NCBI GenBank assembly: GCA_002345845.1
Contig: DDWF01000103.1
Location: forward strand, 1 to 53,602
Direction: 5' to 3'
DNA length: 53,602 bases
Source of the DNA: Betaproteobacteria bacterium UBA2293
Lineage (GTDB): Bacteria > Pseudomonadota > Gammaproteobacteria > Burkholderiales > Rhodocyclaceae
Shown: positions 11,347 through 19,510 of the stretch, in pieces
How the letters are laid out: each line of letters opens with the position of its first letter
How positions within the stretch are numbered: position 1 is the first letter of the stretch
The notes under the pieces: generated by a model
The model's database searches: none
What the model was told of the DNA's origin: nothing
The model's input: the letters and a program-made list of their open reading frames with translations, nothing else
Position numbers and translations under genes: made by a program

Positions 11347-11739
11347 TTAAGTCTTCTTGTAGCGGGCGTGAATGTTGTTCTGCTTCCAGGTGCCGGCCTC
11401 GCTGAACTCGACGATTTCCAGCGACAGGGCCAGCGGGCGTTTCTGGTAGATGGCGGCGAAATGGTCGCTGACCATTTTGAATAACTCGTCGCCAGTCTTC
11501 TTTTTGGCCTCGTCCGAGCGGCCGGCGCCGATCTTCAGCGTGGCGTGGACAAAGGCATCGTCGGCCGTGCCGTCGGCGACGCAGTAATCCTTGAGCCAGA
11601 CGACGCGGGAGCGGATGCCGCCGATCGGGAACACCCCGCCCTGGTCGATCAACACCTGGTTGGATTTCTGCAGCAGGCCCTTGATGTCGCTCGCGGCGGC
11701 ATCAAGGTTGTCGGTGATTTCATAGGTCAGGTGGGGCAT
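11347..11739 (-). CDS. hpaF: 5-carboxymethyl-2-hydroxymuconate delta-isomerase
   Basis: A 130-residue tautomerase-superfamily enzyme (CHMI) that converts 5-carboxymethyl-2-hydroxymuconate to its oxo isomer. The mature protein would begin with the catalytic Pro-1 (MPHLTYEITDNL). The family segments IRSRVVWLKDYCVADG and HATLKIGAGRS are present, and the length equals that of E. coli HpaF. AAGGAG lies at proper distance from the start. It is placed between hpaD1 and hpaH. Confidence 0.93.
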   Translation of the reverse strand: MPHLTYEITDNLDAAASDIKGLLQKSNQVLIDQGGVFPIGGIRSRVVWLKDYCVADGTADDAFVHATLKIGAGRSDEAKKKTGDELFKMVSDHFAAIYQKRPLALSLEIVEFSEAGTWKQNNIHARYKKT

Positions 11740-11769
11740 TCCGTGCTCCTTGGATTTTTTGGCTGATGC

Positions 11770-12669
11770 TCAGGCCAGCGCCATCTCGGCGGCTTCGCGC
11801 CGGGCGGCCGCGGCCGGGATGCCGGCGACCGGCAGGCTGACGACGACCTGGCCGGTGCCCGAGCTTTCGAAGTAGGGGCAGACGATCTCGGCCTTGCCCT
11901 GGAACTTGTCCCAGCCGAGGGCACCGAACAGCATCGCGGTGTCGTGCATCTTGCCTTCGCCGGTGCAGTACTGGGCGTACTCGGGCAACATGCGCAGGAA
12001 GGTGGCCCACTGGCCTTCTTCCCACAGTTGCAGGGCGCGCAGGTCGACCTGCTTGTTGAATTCGCGGCTGATCGAATTGAAGCCCTCCTCGACCAGGCGG
12101 TTTTCCCAGATCTGGTGCGACATCGAGCCGGACGCGACGATGGCGACCTTGCAGTTGCTGCGGGCGACGGCCTTGGCCAGCGCCTCGCCGAGGATGCGCG
12201 ATTCTTCGAGGCTGCCGAAGGTGCTCCAGCCGGCGATCGAGATGACGCGGATCTTGCCTTCCGGGTTCATGTAGCGCATCGGCAGGATGGTGCCGTATTC
12301 GAGATCGAGCGAAGCGACCTGGTGGGCACGCGTCTTGACCCCCATGGCGGTGGCTTCTTCGGCGATCAGGTTGCCGAGTTCCGGGTTACCGGGGAATTCG
12401 TAGGGCAGATCCTGGATGAAATGCGGGAACTCGTGGCTGGTGTAATTGCCCTTGTGCACCGCGTTGTTGTTGATGTGGTAGCCGGCATTGACCAGCCAGT
12501 GGGTGTCGAACACGATGAAGGTATCGACGCCCAGCTCGACGGCGCGACGGCCGATTTCCCGCTCGGCGTCGATCGCCGCCTGGCGGCAGCCCTGATTCTC
12601 GCCGGGCATTTCGGAAATGAGCATCGAAGGAACATGTGTGGCCTTGATGGCCATGACGATTTCACCCAT
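11770..12669 (-). CDS. hpaD: Homoprotocatechuate 2,3-dioxygenase paralogue 1 (class III extradiol)
   Basis: A 299-residue LigB-fold extradiol dioxygenase that would open 3,4-dihydroxyphenylacetate between C2 and C3 with Fe(II). The metal residues are visible: H12 in ATHVPSM, the histidine in FDTHWLVNAGYH and the glutamate in TGEGKMHDTAM. The catalytic histidine of GSMSH is also kept. It is clearly a diverged copy of the next upstream gene: it has MSH for LSH, a different HINNNAVHKGNYTSHEF loop and an alanine-rich C-terminal extension of about 18 residues. Both copies look catalytically complete. It could be an enzyme for a second substituted catechol or the partner of a hetero-oligomer. AGGAGA precedes the ATG. 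Confidence 0.9.
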   Translation of the reverse strand: MGEIVMAIKATHVPSMLISEMPGENQGCRQAAIDAEREIGRRAVELGVDTFIVFDTHWLVNAGYHINNNAVHKGNYTSHEFPHFIQDLPYEFPGNPELGNLIAEEATAMGVKTRAHQVASLDLEYGTILPMRYMNPEGKIRVISIAGWSTFGSLEESRILGEALAKAVARSNCKVAIVASGSMSHQIWENRLVEEGFNSISREFNKQVDLRALQLWEEGQWATFLRMLPEYAQYCTGEGKMHDTAMLFGALGWDKFQGKAEIVCPYFESSGTGQVVVSLPVAGIPAAAARREAAEMALA

Positions 12670-12736
12670 GAGTTTGTCTCCTGAAGATTTGTTTAGAGGT
12701 TTCTCTATTCGGGAATTCGGATGGCTTTAAGCTCTT

Positions 12737-13585
12737 TTAGACCGGAAAAATGGCGTTGATCTGGCCGGTGCCGGAGGAACCGAAGTAAGGCGTCACCACT
12801 TCGGCCTTGCCCTGGTACTGGTCCCAGCCGAGCACGCCGAGCAGCATCGCCGTGTCGTGCATGTTGCCTTCGCCGTGGCACTTGACCGCGTACTCCGGCA
12901 ACATGCCGCAGAAGGTCTGCCAGTCGCCCTTCTGCCACAGGTCGACGACGTGGTGATCGACGGTTTCCAGGAACGGATCCCAGACCTTGTGCAGGAACTG
13001 CTCGGAAACACCGTTCTGGGCGAAGCGGTGCGACAGCGAGCCGGAAGCCAGCACGGCGACGTTGCCATCGCAGTTTTCTTCGATGGCGCGGCGCACGGCG
13101 CGGCCGAGTTCGACCGAATCCGGCAGGTTATGCACGGTGCACAAGGCCGAGATCGACACCACCTTGAAGCGCTTGTCCTCGTTCATGTAGCGCATTGGCA
13201 CCAGGGTGCCGTATTCGAGCGCCAGGCTGGTCGCGTCGTGGGCGCGGGTCAGCACGCCGGCGGCCGTGGCCTGCTCGGCGATCGCCTTGCCGAGCGCCGG
13301 GTTGCCCTGGTACGAGAAGGGCAGGTTCTTGATGAAATGCGGCAGTTCGTTGGAGGTGTAGATGCCCTCCCAGGACGGCGCGCAATTGACGTGGTAGCCG
13401 GAATTGACCAGCCAGTGCGTGTCGAAGACGACGATGGTGTCGACGTTTGCTTCACGCATGCGGCGGGCGATTTCCTTGTGGCCATCGATGGCCGCCTGGC
13501 GGCAGCCCTTGTGCGGCCCATCCTGCTCGGACAGGTACATCGACGGAACGTGGGTGATCTTGGCGGCGAGAACGAGCTTGCCCAT
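12737..13585 (-). CDS. hpaD: 3,4-dihydroxyphenylacetate 2,3-dioxygenase (class III extradiol), canonical copy
   Basis: A 282-residue extradiol dioxygenase that turns homoprotocatechuate into 5-carboxymethyl-2-hydroxymuconate semialdehyde. It is strikingly close to my recollection of E. coli HpaD over the N-terminus (KITHVPSMYLSE), the middle (LVPMRYMNEDKRFKVVSISA) and the C-terminus (SSGTGQINAIFPV). The metal residues H12, the second histidine in FDTHWLVNSGYH and the glutamate in HGEGNMHDTAM are all present, as is GSLSH. It starts 2 bp after the hpaE stop codon. I take this copy as the main ring-cleavage enzyme; the paralogue follows after 67 bp. Confidence 0.94.
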   Translation of the reverse strand: MGKLVLAAKITHVPSMYLSEQDGPHKGCRQAAIDGHKEIARRMREANVDTIVVFDTHWLVNSGYHVNCAPSWEGIYTSNELPHFIKNLPFSYQGNPALGKAIAEQATAAGVLTRAHDATSLALEYGTLVPMRYMNEDKRFKVVSISALCTVHNLPDSVELGRAVRRAIEENCDGNVAVLASGSLSHRFAQNGVSEQFLHKVWDPFLETVDHHVVDLWQKGDWQTFCGMLPEYAVKCHGEGNMHDTAMLLGVLGWDQYQGKAEVVTPYFGSSGTGQINAIFPV

Positions 13586-13587
13586 GA

Positions 13588-15042
13588 TCAGACGCCCCAG
13601 CGCGGAATGTGGTGGCTACCGTACGAAACGGCGATGTTCTTGGCTTCGCAGAACACTTCGTAGCTGTAGTGATTGCCTTCGCGGCCGGTACCGGAGGCCT
13701 TGGAACCGCCGAAGGGCTGGCGCAGGTCGCGGACGTTCTGGCTATTGACGAAGGTCATGCCGGATTCGATGGCCTTGGCCAGGCGGATGGCGCGGCCGGT
13801 GTTGTTGGTCCACAGGTAGGACGAGAGGCCGTAGGGCGTGTCGTTGGCGATGCGCACGGCGTCGGCTTCGTCCTTGAAGCGGATGATGCAGGGCACCGGC
13901 CCGAAGATTTCTTCCTGGGCGATGCGCATCTTGTTGTCGACGTCGGCGAAGACCGTCGGCTGAACCCAGAAGCCGTTCTTGAACTTGTCATCGACCACCG
14001 GGGTGCCGCCGCCGAAGACGACCTTGGCGCCTTCCTGTTTGCCCAGCTCGATGTAGTAATTGACCTTGTCCATGTGGCCCTTGGAGATCATCGGGCCGAT
14101 GATGGTGTTCGGGTCCATCGGATCGCCGACCGTCAGGCGCGAGGCGCGGGCGGCGAAGTCGGCGACGAACTTGTCGTAGATGCCTTCCTGGACAATGATC
14201 CGCGAGCCGGCGGTGCAGCGTTCGCCGTTGTTCGAGAAGATCATGAAGATGGCGGCATCGAGCGCCCGCTCGTAGTCGGCGTCATCGAAGATGATGAACG
14301 GCGACTTGCCGCCCAGTTCCATCGAGAACTTCTTCAGACCGGCGGCCTTGACGATGCGGTTGCCGGTGGCGGTGGAGCCGGTGAAGGAAATCGAACGGAC
14401 ATCGGGGTGCGACACCAGCGGCTCGCCTGCCTTGTCGCCGAAGCCCTGGACGACGTTGAAGACGCCCGGCGGAATACCTGCTTCGAGAGCCAGTTCGGCC
14501 AGGCGGTTGGCGGTCAGCGGCGACAGCTCGGACATCTTCATCACGGCCGTGTTGCCGAAAGCCAGGCAGGGTGCGGTCTTCCAGGTGGCGGTCATGAACG
14601 GCACGTTCCACGGCGAGATCAGCGCGCAGACGCCGACCGGCTGCCACAGCGTGTAGTTCAGGTGGCCGGTGTCGGAATCGTAGGTTTCGCCGTGCATGTG
14701 CTGGATCAGCTCGGCGAAGTAGTAAAAGTTGTCCGAGGCACGCGGGATCAGCACGCGCTTGGTCTGGTTGGTGACCTGGCCGCAGTCGGCGGTTTCCATG
14801 TCGGCGATTTCGGCGACGTTGGCGGCAATCAGGTCGCCCAGCTTGCGCACCAGACGGGCCCGCTCCTTGACTGGCGTCGCCGCCCAGCCCGGGAAGGCGG
14901 CTTTGGCGGCGGCGACGGCGGCATCGACTTCGGCCTGGCCGCCGCTGGCGACTTCGGCGATGACTTCGCCGGTGGCCGGATTGATGGTCTGGAAGGTTTC
15001 CTGGCTCTCGACCTGACGGCCGTTGATGATGTGCTTGATCAT
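13588..15042 (-). CDS. hpaE: 5-carboxymethyl-2-hydroxymuconate semialdehyde dehydrogenase
   Basis: A 484-residue NAD-dependent aldehyde dehydrogenase that oxidises the ring-cleavage semialdehyde to 5-carboxymethyl-2-hydroxymuconate. The catalytic cysteine is in NNGERCTAGSR and the glutamate in MELGGKSP. The C-terminus, MTFVNSQNVRDLRQPFGGSKASGTGREGNHYSYEV (shown in parts by VNSQNVRDLRQPFGG), is characteristic of HpaE. I chose the ATG at 15042 (MIKHIINGRQ) because GAGGAC lies in front of it; an open frame upstream belongs to hpaG2 sequence. It sits between hpaG2 and the canonical hpaD with a 22-bp and a 2-bp gap. Confidence 0.94.
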   Translation of the reverse strand: MIKHIINGRQVESQETFQTINPATGEVIAEVASGGQAEVDAAVAAAKAAFPGWAATPVKERARLVRKLGDLIAANVAEIADMETADCGQVTNQTKRVLIPRASDNFYYFAELIQHMHGETYDSDTGHLNYTLWQPVGVCALISPWNVPFMTATWKTAPCLAFGNTAVMKMSELSPLTANRLAELALEAGIPPGVFNVVQGFGDKAGEPLVSHPDVRSISFTGSTATGNRIVKAAGLKKFSMELGGKSPFIIFDDADYERALDAAIFMIFSNNGERCTAGSRIIVQEGIYDKFVADFAARASRLTVGDPMDPNTIIGPMISKGHMDKVNYYIELGKQEGAKVVFGGGTPVVDDKFKNGFWVQPTVFADVDNKMRIAQEEIFGPVPCIIRFKDEADAVRIANDTPYGLSSYLWTNNTGRAIRLAKAIESGMTFVNSQNVRDLRQPFGGSKASGTGREGNHYSYEVFCEAKNIAVSYGSHHIPRWGV

Positions 15043-15064
15043 GCTGTCCTCGCTCTTGGGATCT

Positions 15065-15826
15065 TCAGTTGGCGAAATAGGTGGCGTCGTCGACGATGGT
15101 GTTGACCAGGCAGCACACACCTTCGACTTCAGTTTCAATGACATCGCCCGGCTTGACGTCGGCCAGGCCTTCCGGTGTGCCGGTCAGGATGATGTCGCCC
15201 GGATTCAGGGTCATGAAGGACGACAGGTATTCGATCAGCGTCGGGATGTCGAAAATCATGTCGGCGGTCGTGCCCTGCTGGGTTGTCTTGCCGTTGACCC
15301 GCGTGGTCAGCTTCAGTGCCATCGGGTTCGGCACGTCGGCGGCATCGACCAGCCAGGGACCGAGCGGCGTGCAGGCGTCGCGGTTCTTCACCCGCAGGTT
15401 GGGGCGGTAGTAGTTCTCGAGGTAGTCGCGGATGGCATAGTCGTTGGCCACCGTGTAGCCGGCCACCATCTCCATGGCCTCGGCCTTGGCGACGTTCTTG
15501 CCGGTCTTGCCGATGACCACCGCCAGCTCGCACTCGTAGTGCATGTAGGTGGCGTCGGCCGGACGGCGGGTCTGGGCGCGGTGGCCGACGATGGTGTTCG
15601 GCCCCTTCAAGAAGGCGAGCGGCACTTCCGGCGCCTTGAAGGCCAGTTCCTTGGCGTGGTCGGCGTAGTTCAGGCCGAGAGCGAAGACGGCGCCGGGAAC
15701 GACCGGCGGCAGCCACTCGACGTCGTTTTCATTGACCAGACGGCCATCGGCCAGACGCAGGCGACCGTCGGCGGCCGGCGTCACTTGATGGATAGCGCCC
15801 TGATAGGCAATGCGACCGCGCTTCAT
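15065..15826 (-). CDS. hpaG2: 4-hydroxyphenylacetate degradation bifunctional isomerase/decarboxylase, C-terminal-type subunit
   Basis: A 253-residue protein of the fumarylacetoacetate hydrolase (FAH) fold. It corresponds to the C-terminal half of E. coli HpaG, which decarboxylates 5-oxo-pent-3-ene-1,2,5-tricarboxylate and isomerises the product. Metal ligands are visible in MHYECELAVVIGK (two acidic residues) and the downstream TVANDYAIRD aspartate. GTPEGLADVKPGDVIETEVEGV is the standard FAH C-terminal signature. Its ATG overlaps the hpaG1 stop by 4 bp, and an AGGAG lies inside the end of hpaG1, so the pair is translationally coupled. Confidence 0.92.
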   Translation of the reverse strand: MKRGRIAYQGAIHQVTPAADGRLRLADGRLVNENDVEWLPPVVPGAVFALGLNYADHAKELAFKAPEVPLAFLKGPNTIVGHRAQTRRPADATYMHYECELAVVIGKTGKNVAKAEAMEMVAGYTVANDYAIRDYLENYYRPNLRVKNRDACTPLGPWLVDAADVPNPMALKLTTRVNGKTTQQGTTADMIFDIPTLIEYLSSFMTLNPGDIILTGTPEGLADVKPGDVIETEVEGVCCLVNTIVDDATYFAN

Positions 15827-16470
15827 GCTTGCGCTCCTGCGATGGTGAATTGGAGGCTGCCAACACCTTCGGCAGTAATTTTCACCTGGCTGCCGGCCGC
15901 GACCTGCGGGGCCTGGTAGCTGACGCCGACGAGCAATACATCGCCCTCGGCCAGGGTCATGAACTCGGTGACATCGACCAGCAGCTGCGCCGGATCGCGG
16001 ACCAGATCGGCCAGCGAACGCTGGTCGACGAGCAGGCCGTCGAATTCGGTGCGCAGTTGCAGATTGGCCAGATCGGCCAGCGGCTTGACCGAACCGATCG
16101 GCAGCGCACCGTCGAAGCACTTTTCGCGGATCGCCGGGCGGTAGTAGCTGGCGTGCGGCAGGCTCAGATCGGCGGCGATAACGATGCCGGCGACGGCGGC
16201 CAGCGCGTTGTCGCGGGTCAGGCGAGCGGCGGCGCGCCCCATGACCAGACCGATGGTGGCGCCGACTTCGACGTTGGTCGCGCCGGCCGGCAGGCTGACG
16301 CTCCCGCCGCAGGCAACCCGGGTGTTGGCCGGCTTGATGTACATCGCCGGCGCTTTCGGCGCGCCCTTGTACGGGGCAGCTGCCAGCGTTTCACTGCCGA
16401 TCTTGCGCAGCGAGGCATGGTCGTTGAGGACGACACCGTAAACCGTGCCGCTGACTTGTTGTTTGATCAT
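15823..16470 (-). CDS. hpaG1: 4-hydroxyphenylacetate degradation bifunctional isomerase/decarboxylase, N-terminal-type subunit
   Basis: A 215-residue FAH-fold protein equal to the N-terminal half of E. coli HpaG. The first residues (MIKQQVSGTVYGVVLNDHASL) and the stretch YIKPANTRVACGGSVSLPAG are typical. The E. coli enzyme is one duplicated chain; here the halves are separate genes with a 4-bp overlap. A TTG 15 bases upstream would add five residues, but the ATG at 16470 has GGAG nine bases away and is the better start. It follows the TRAP permease gene with a 15-bp gap. Confidence 0.91.
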   Translation of the reverse strand: MIKQQVSGTVYGVVLNDHASLRKIGSETLAAAPYKGAPKAPAMYIKPANTRVACGGSVSLPAGATNVEVGATIGLVMGRAAARLTRDNALAAVAGIVIAADLSLPHASYYRPAIREKCFDGALPIGSVKPLADLANLQLRTEFDGLLVDQRSLADLVRDPAQLLVDVTEFMTLAEGDVLLVGVSYQAPQVAAGSQVKITAEGVGSLQFTIAGAQA

Positions 16471-16485
16471 TGTTGTTAGCTCCAA

Positions 16486-17814
16486 TCAGCCGAGCCAGTG
16501 CACCAGGCCGAGGCACATGACGGGGAAAAAGACGAGGGCGGCGATGCGGATGAGATCGGACGCCAGGAACGGCAGCACACCGGCGATAGTCTCGCGCATC
16601 GGCACCTCCTTCGCCTGCTTGTTGATGACGTAGAGGTTCATGCCCATCGGCGGCGTGACCAGGCCGATCTCGACGACCATCAGGGCGAGGATACCGAACC
16701 AGATCGACTTGTCGGCGACCGGCATGCCGAAGAAATCGAGGCCCATCACCATCGGATAGAAGATGGGAATGGTCAGCAGAATCATCGCCAGCGAGTCCAT
16801 GACGCAGCCGAGGACGATGTAGATGACGATGATCGCGGCCAGCACCAGCAGCGCCGGCAGGCCGCTCTGCTGCACCCAGGTCGCCAGTTCGGTCGGCATC
16901 TGCGACAGGGCCAGGCTGGAATTGAGCAGGTCGGCGCCGATCAGCACCATGAAGATCATGCCGGTGGCGTGGGCGGTGCCATAGATGCTCTCGAGGAAGT
17001 CCTTGGTGCGCATGCCGCCGGACACCGCAGCGATGATGCCGCAGCAGGCGGCGCCGATCGAGGCAGCCTCGGTCGGATTGGCCCAGCCGCCGTAGATGCC
17101 GACAATGACGACGAGGAAAACGAGCAGCACGGGGATGATGTTGATCTGCGCCTTGAGCATCTCGGCGAACGGCACCTTCTCGCCGGCCGGGCCGGCGGAC
17201 GGGTCGCGACGAACGGCGATGGCGATGACCAGCATGTAGCCGAGGGCGGCGATGATGCCGGGGATGACGGCGGCGACGAACAGCTTGCCGATCGATTCCT
17301 GGGTCAGCACGGCGTAGATGACCAGCGGCACCGACGGCGGAATCATGATGCCGAGGGTGCCGGAGGCAGCCAGCGTCGCCGTCGACAGCTTGCCGGAATA
17401 GCCGTGGCTCTTCAGTTCCGGCAGGGCGACGCGGCCCATGGTGGCGGCGGTGGCCAGCGACGAACCGCAGATGGCGCCGAAAGCGGCACAGGCGGCGGTC
17501 GCCGCCATCGCCAGGCCGCCTCGCCAGTGGCCGATCAGCGTGCTGGCGGCCTTGAACAGCGCCTTCGACAAGCCGCCGTGGGTGGCGAACTGGCCCATCA
17601 GGATGAACAGCGGAATGACCGCCAGGTCGTAGTTGGAGACCCGGGCATAGACCAGGTTGTTCAGCGTGTACAGCAGCGCCGCCGTTTCGCCGCTGTTCAT
17701 GACCAGATAAATGCCGGCGCCGGTGATGAACATGGCCATGGCGATATGGACGCGGATGGCCAGCATCGACAGCAGGGCGCCGAAGCCGATCAGGCCGATG
17801 GTGGTGCCGCTCAT
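16486..17814 (-). CDS. dctM: TRAP transporter large permease subunit (DctM)
   Basis: A 442-residue, roughly 12-helix DctM/TRAP-L permease, which would drive uptake with a sodium or proton gradient. Family marks are FGAICGSSLATAATMGRVALPE, SGTLGIMIPPSVPLVIYA and the C-terminal GLVTPPMGMNLYVIN. The ATG at 17814 begins MSGTTIGLIGFGALL, and the stop of dctQ overlaps it by 4 bp. It lies directly ahead of hpaG1. By position it probably imports 4-hydroxyphenylacetate, 3,4-dihydroxyphenylacetate or a related aromatic acid, replacing the MFS protein HpaX of E. coli. Confidence 0.93.
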   Translation of the reverse strand: MSGTTIGLIGFGALLSMLAIRVHIAMAMFITGAGIYLVMNSGETAALLYTLNNLVYARVSNYDLAVIPLFILMGQFATHGGLSKALFKAASTLIGHWRGGLAMAATAACAAFGAICGSSLATAATMGRVALPELKSHGYSGKLSTATLAASGTLGIMIPPSVPLVIYAVLTQESIGKLFVAAVIPGIIAALGYMLVIAIAVRRDPSAGPAGEKVPFAEMLKAQINIIPVLLVFLVVIVGIYGGWANPTEAASIGAACCGIIAAVSGGMRTKDFLESIYGTAHATGMIFMVLIGADLLNSSLALSQMPTELATWVQQSGLPALLVLAAIIVIYIVLGCVMDSLAMILLTIPIFYPMVMGLDFFGMPVADKSIWFGILALMVVEIGLVTPPMGMNLYVINKQAKEVPMRETIAGVLPFLASDLIRIAALVFFPVMCLGLVHWLG

Positions 17815-18353
17815 GCTTTCACCTCCGGCAGGTTCTTGGCGGGATGGAAGGAGGCGTAAGCGCGGTAGAAGGCACAGACGGCCATCAGCGCGATGCCGGG
17901 AATCAGCAGGGCGGTGGGAATCCACAGCGGCAGCGACACCAGCGTCGTCACTTCCTCCGATTCGTAGGTGGCGATGGTCGACAGTGCCGTCCGCCAGACG
18001 AGGAGGACGGCGACGCTGCCGAGCACCAGCTCGGCGACGCCGTCGATCGCCTGCTTCAGGGAGTCACGCATGTTATCGGTGAAGAAATCCACCTTGATGT
18101 GCTCGCCGAGCAGCGTGCAGTAAGGCAGAAAGGCCGTCGCTGCCACCGCCGTACCGGCCTGCATCAGTTCGATGTCGCCGTTGACCGAGCCGAAACCCAG
18201 CTTGCGGCCGATGATCGAGACCAGCGACATGGCGATCAGGGCAACGAACAGCATGCCACCGGAAATCGCCATCGCCTTGCCCGCCATGATCAGGTAGTGC
18301 TCGACCTTGTCGTGCTCCACCAGCTCATGCGGGATGCCCATCGGATCTTGCAT
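17811..18353 (-). CDS. dctQ: TRAP transporter small permease subunit (DctQ)
   Basis: A 180-residue four-helix DctQ subunit. Hydrophobic segments fall at about residues 30-50, 70-90, 108-128 and 143-165. The conserved region between helices 2 and 3, LLGEHIKVDFFTDNMRDSLKQ, contains the typical E-x-I-x-V-D-F. It pairs with DctM in the membrane. The gene overlaps dctM by 4 bp and follows dctP by 27 bp, with AAGGGG as a weak ribosome site. Confidence 0.92.
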   Translation of the reverse strand: MQDPMGIPHELVEHDKVEHYLIMAGKAMAISGGMLFVALIAMSLVSIIGRKLGFGSVNGDIELMQAGTAVAATAFLPYCTLLGEHIKVDFFTDNMRDSLKQAIDGVAELVLGSVAVLLVWRTALSTIATYESEEVTTLVSLPLWIPTALLIPGIALMAVCAFYRAYASFHPAKNLPEVKA

Positions 18354-18380
18354 GATCGTCCCCTTGCCTGTTGCGCGCGC

Positions 18381-19400
18381 TTACTTGTTGGTGCCGGTCA
18401 GTTCGCGGGCGGCGGCGATCAGCTTCTTGCCGTCCAGACCCTTTTCGCCAACCTGCTTGGCCCAGTCATCCTCGACGCTGGCCGTCGCCTGCTTCATGGC
18501 CTGAACCTGGGTCGCACTGAAGGTAGTGATCTTGTTGCCCTGGGCGGCGATGCGCTTGCGCGTATCGGCGGCGACCTCGTCGAACATGGCGCCGAACTTG
18601 CCGACCATGACTTCACCGGTGGTCTGGTCGACGATGGCCTTGAGGTCAGCCGGCAGGCCGTCGTACTTCTGCTTGTTCATCAGCACGGTGAGCACGGTAG
18701 CGGTCGGATGGGCGACGCCAGCAGCCGGCTGGGCGTGGAACTTGGTGACTTCAGAAAGCTTGGTCGGATAGACCAGTTCCCAGGCGCCGAGCGAACCGTC
18801 GACGACGCCCTTGGCGATGGCTTCGGTGACCTGGGCCGGCGGCATGGCCACCGGCTGGCCGCCAAGCGCCGACAGGGTACGGGCGCCGACGCGGGTGGAG
18901 GTACGCAGCTTCATGCCGGCAAAACCGGTAAGGCCGACGATTTCCTTTTTCGAGGTATGCACGGCCTGGCCGCCGTCGGTGTGGAAAGCCAGCACCTTGT
19001 AGGCGGCGAATTCCTGCTGGGCGTGCTGCTGGTAGAACTTCCACAGCGCCTTCGAGCTGGAAGTGGCATCGGTGACCATGAACGGCAGCTCGAAGGCTTC
19101 GATGGCCGGGAAGCGGCCGGCCGAATAACCGGGGCCGGTCCACACCACGTCGGCGATACCGTTGCGCGCCTGTTCAGCCAGCTGCGCCGGCGTGCCACCC
19201 AGCTGCATGGCCGGATAGAACTGACACTTGATGCGGCCATTCGACAGCTTGCCCATTTCCTCGCACCACGGCTGCAGCACCTTCTGCTGCGTCGGCGCGG
19301 CCGAGGGCAGGAAGTGGGCGATCTTGAAGGTGACTTCCTGGGCGCCGGCGGACAGCGAAACAGCCAGGGCACCCAGAACGGCAAAGCGACGATAGTTCAT
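18381..19400 (-). CDS. dctP: TRAP transporter periplasmic substrate-binding protein (DctP)
   Basis: A 339-residue periplasmic binding protein with a signal peptide MNYRRFAVLGALAVSLSAGAQ (cleavage near residue 20). The DctP fold is shown by FKIAHFLPSAAPTQQKVLQPWCEEM at the front and the middle signature FAGMKLRTSTRVGARTLSALGGQPVAMP, in which the conserved arginine binds the ligand carboxylate. It is the first gene of the hpa operon, with GAGGAG before the ATG. The promoter with two HpaR-like operators lies at 19440-19490. A carboxylated aromatic ligand is expected from the operon context. Confidence 0.93.
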   Translation of the reverse strand: MNYRRFAVLGALAVSLSAGAQEVTFKIAHFLPSAAPTQQKVLQPWCEEMGKLSNGRIKCQFYPAMQLGGTPAQLAEQARNGIADVVWTGPGYSAGRFPAIEAFELPFMVTDATSSSKALWKFYQQHAQQEFAAYKVLAFHTDGGQAVHTSKKEIVGLTGFAGMKLRTSTRVGARTLSALGGQPVAMPPAQVTEAIAKGVVDGSLGAWELVYPTKLSEVTKFHAQPAAGVAHPTATVLTVLMNKQKYDGLPADLKAIVDQTTGEVMVGKFGAMFDEVAADTRKRIAAQGNKITTFSATQVQAMKQATASVEDDWAKQVGEKGLDGKKLIAAARELTGTNK

Positions 19401-19439
19401 TCGGTATCTCCTCAGTGATGAGAGTGGGCAGGCGCCCGT

Positions 19440-19459
19440 TTATTAATATGTTAGTGATT
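19440..19459 (-). promoter_or_regulatory. HpaR-like operator copy A2, hpa operon
   Basis: On the minus strand the site reads AATCACTAACATATTAATAA. It covers the predicted transcription start of the dctP promoter, where a bound repressor would block initiation. It matches the sites at 31796, 36748, 43017 and 44066. With copy A1 it also generates a perfect inverted repeat TAGTGATT-6-AATCACTA (19452-19473). Confidence 0.65.
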
Positions 19460-19461
19460 AA

Positions 19462-19490
19462 ATTAAATCACTACGATGTTAGTGAGTCAA
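19462..19490 (-). promoter_or_regulatory. Sigma-70-type promoter of the hpa operon (dctP)
   Basis: Minus-strand -35 TTGACT (19490-19485), a 17-bp spacer, and -10 TTTAAT (19467-19462). Both boxes are close to the sigma-70 consensus and the spacing is ideal, so the promoter should be strong when free. Transcription would begin near 19455, leaving a leader of about 55 nt before dctP. The spacer is filled by operator A1 and the start by operator A2, a typical repressor layout. Confidence 0.65.
19468..19487 (-). promoter_or_regulatory. HpaR-like operator copy A1, hpa operon
   Basis: Minus-strand sequence ACTCACTAACATCGTAGTGA contains perfect arms CACTA and TAGTG around six bases. It fills the spacer between the -35 and -10 boxes of the dctP promoter, 28 bp from copy A2. 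It is the most symmetric member of the six related sites in the window. Confidence 0.65.
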
Positions 19491-19510
19491 CCGTCTCATC
19501 AAATTATTTT

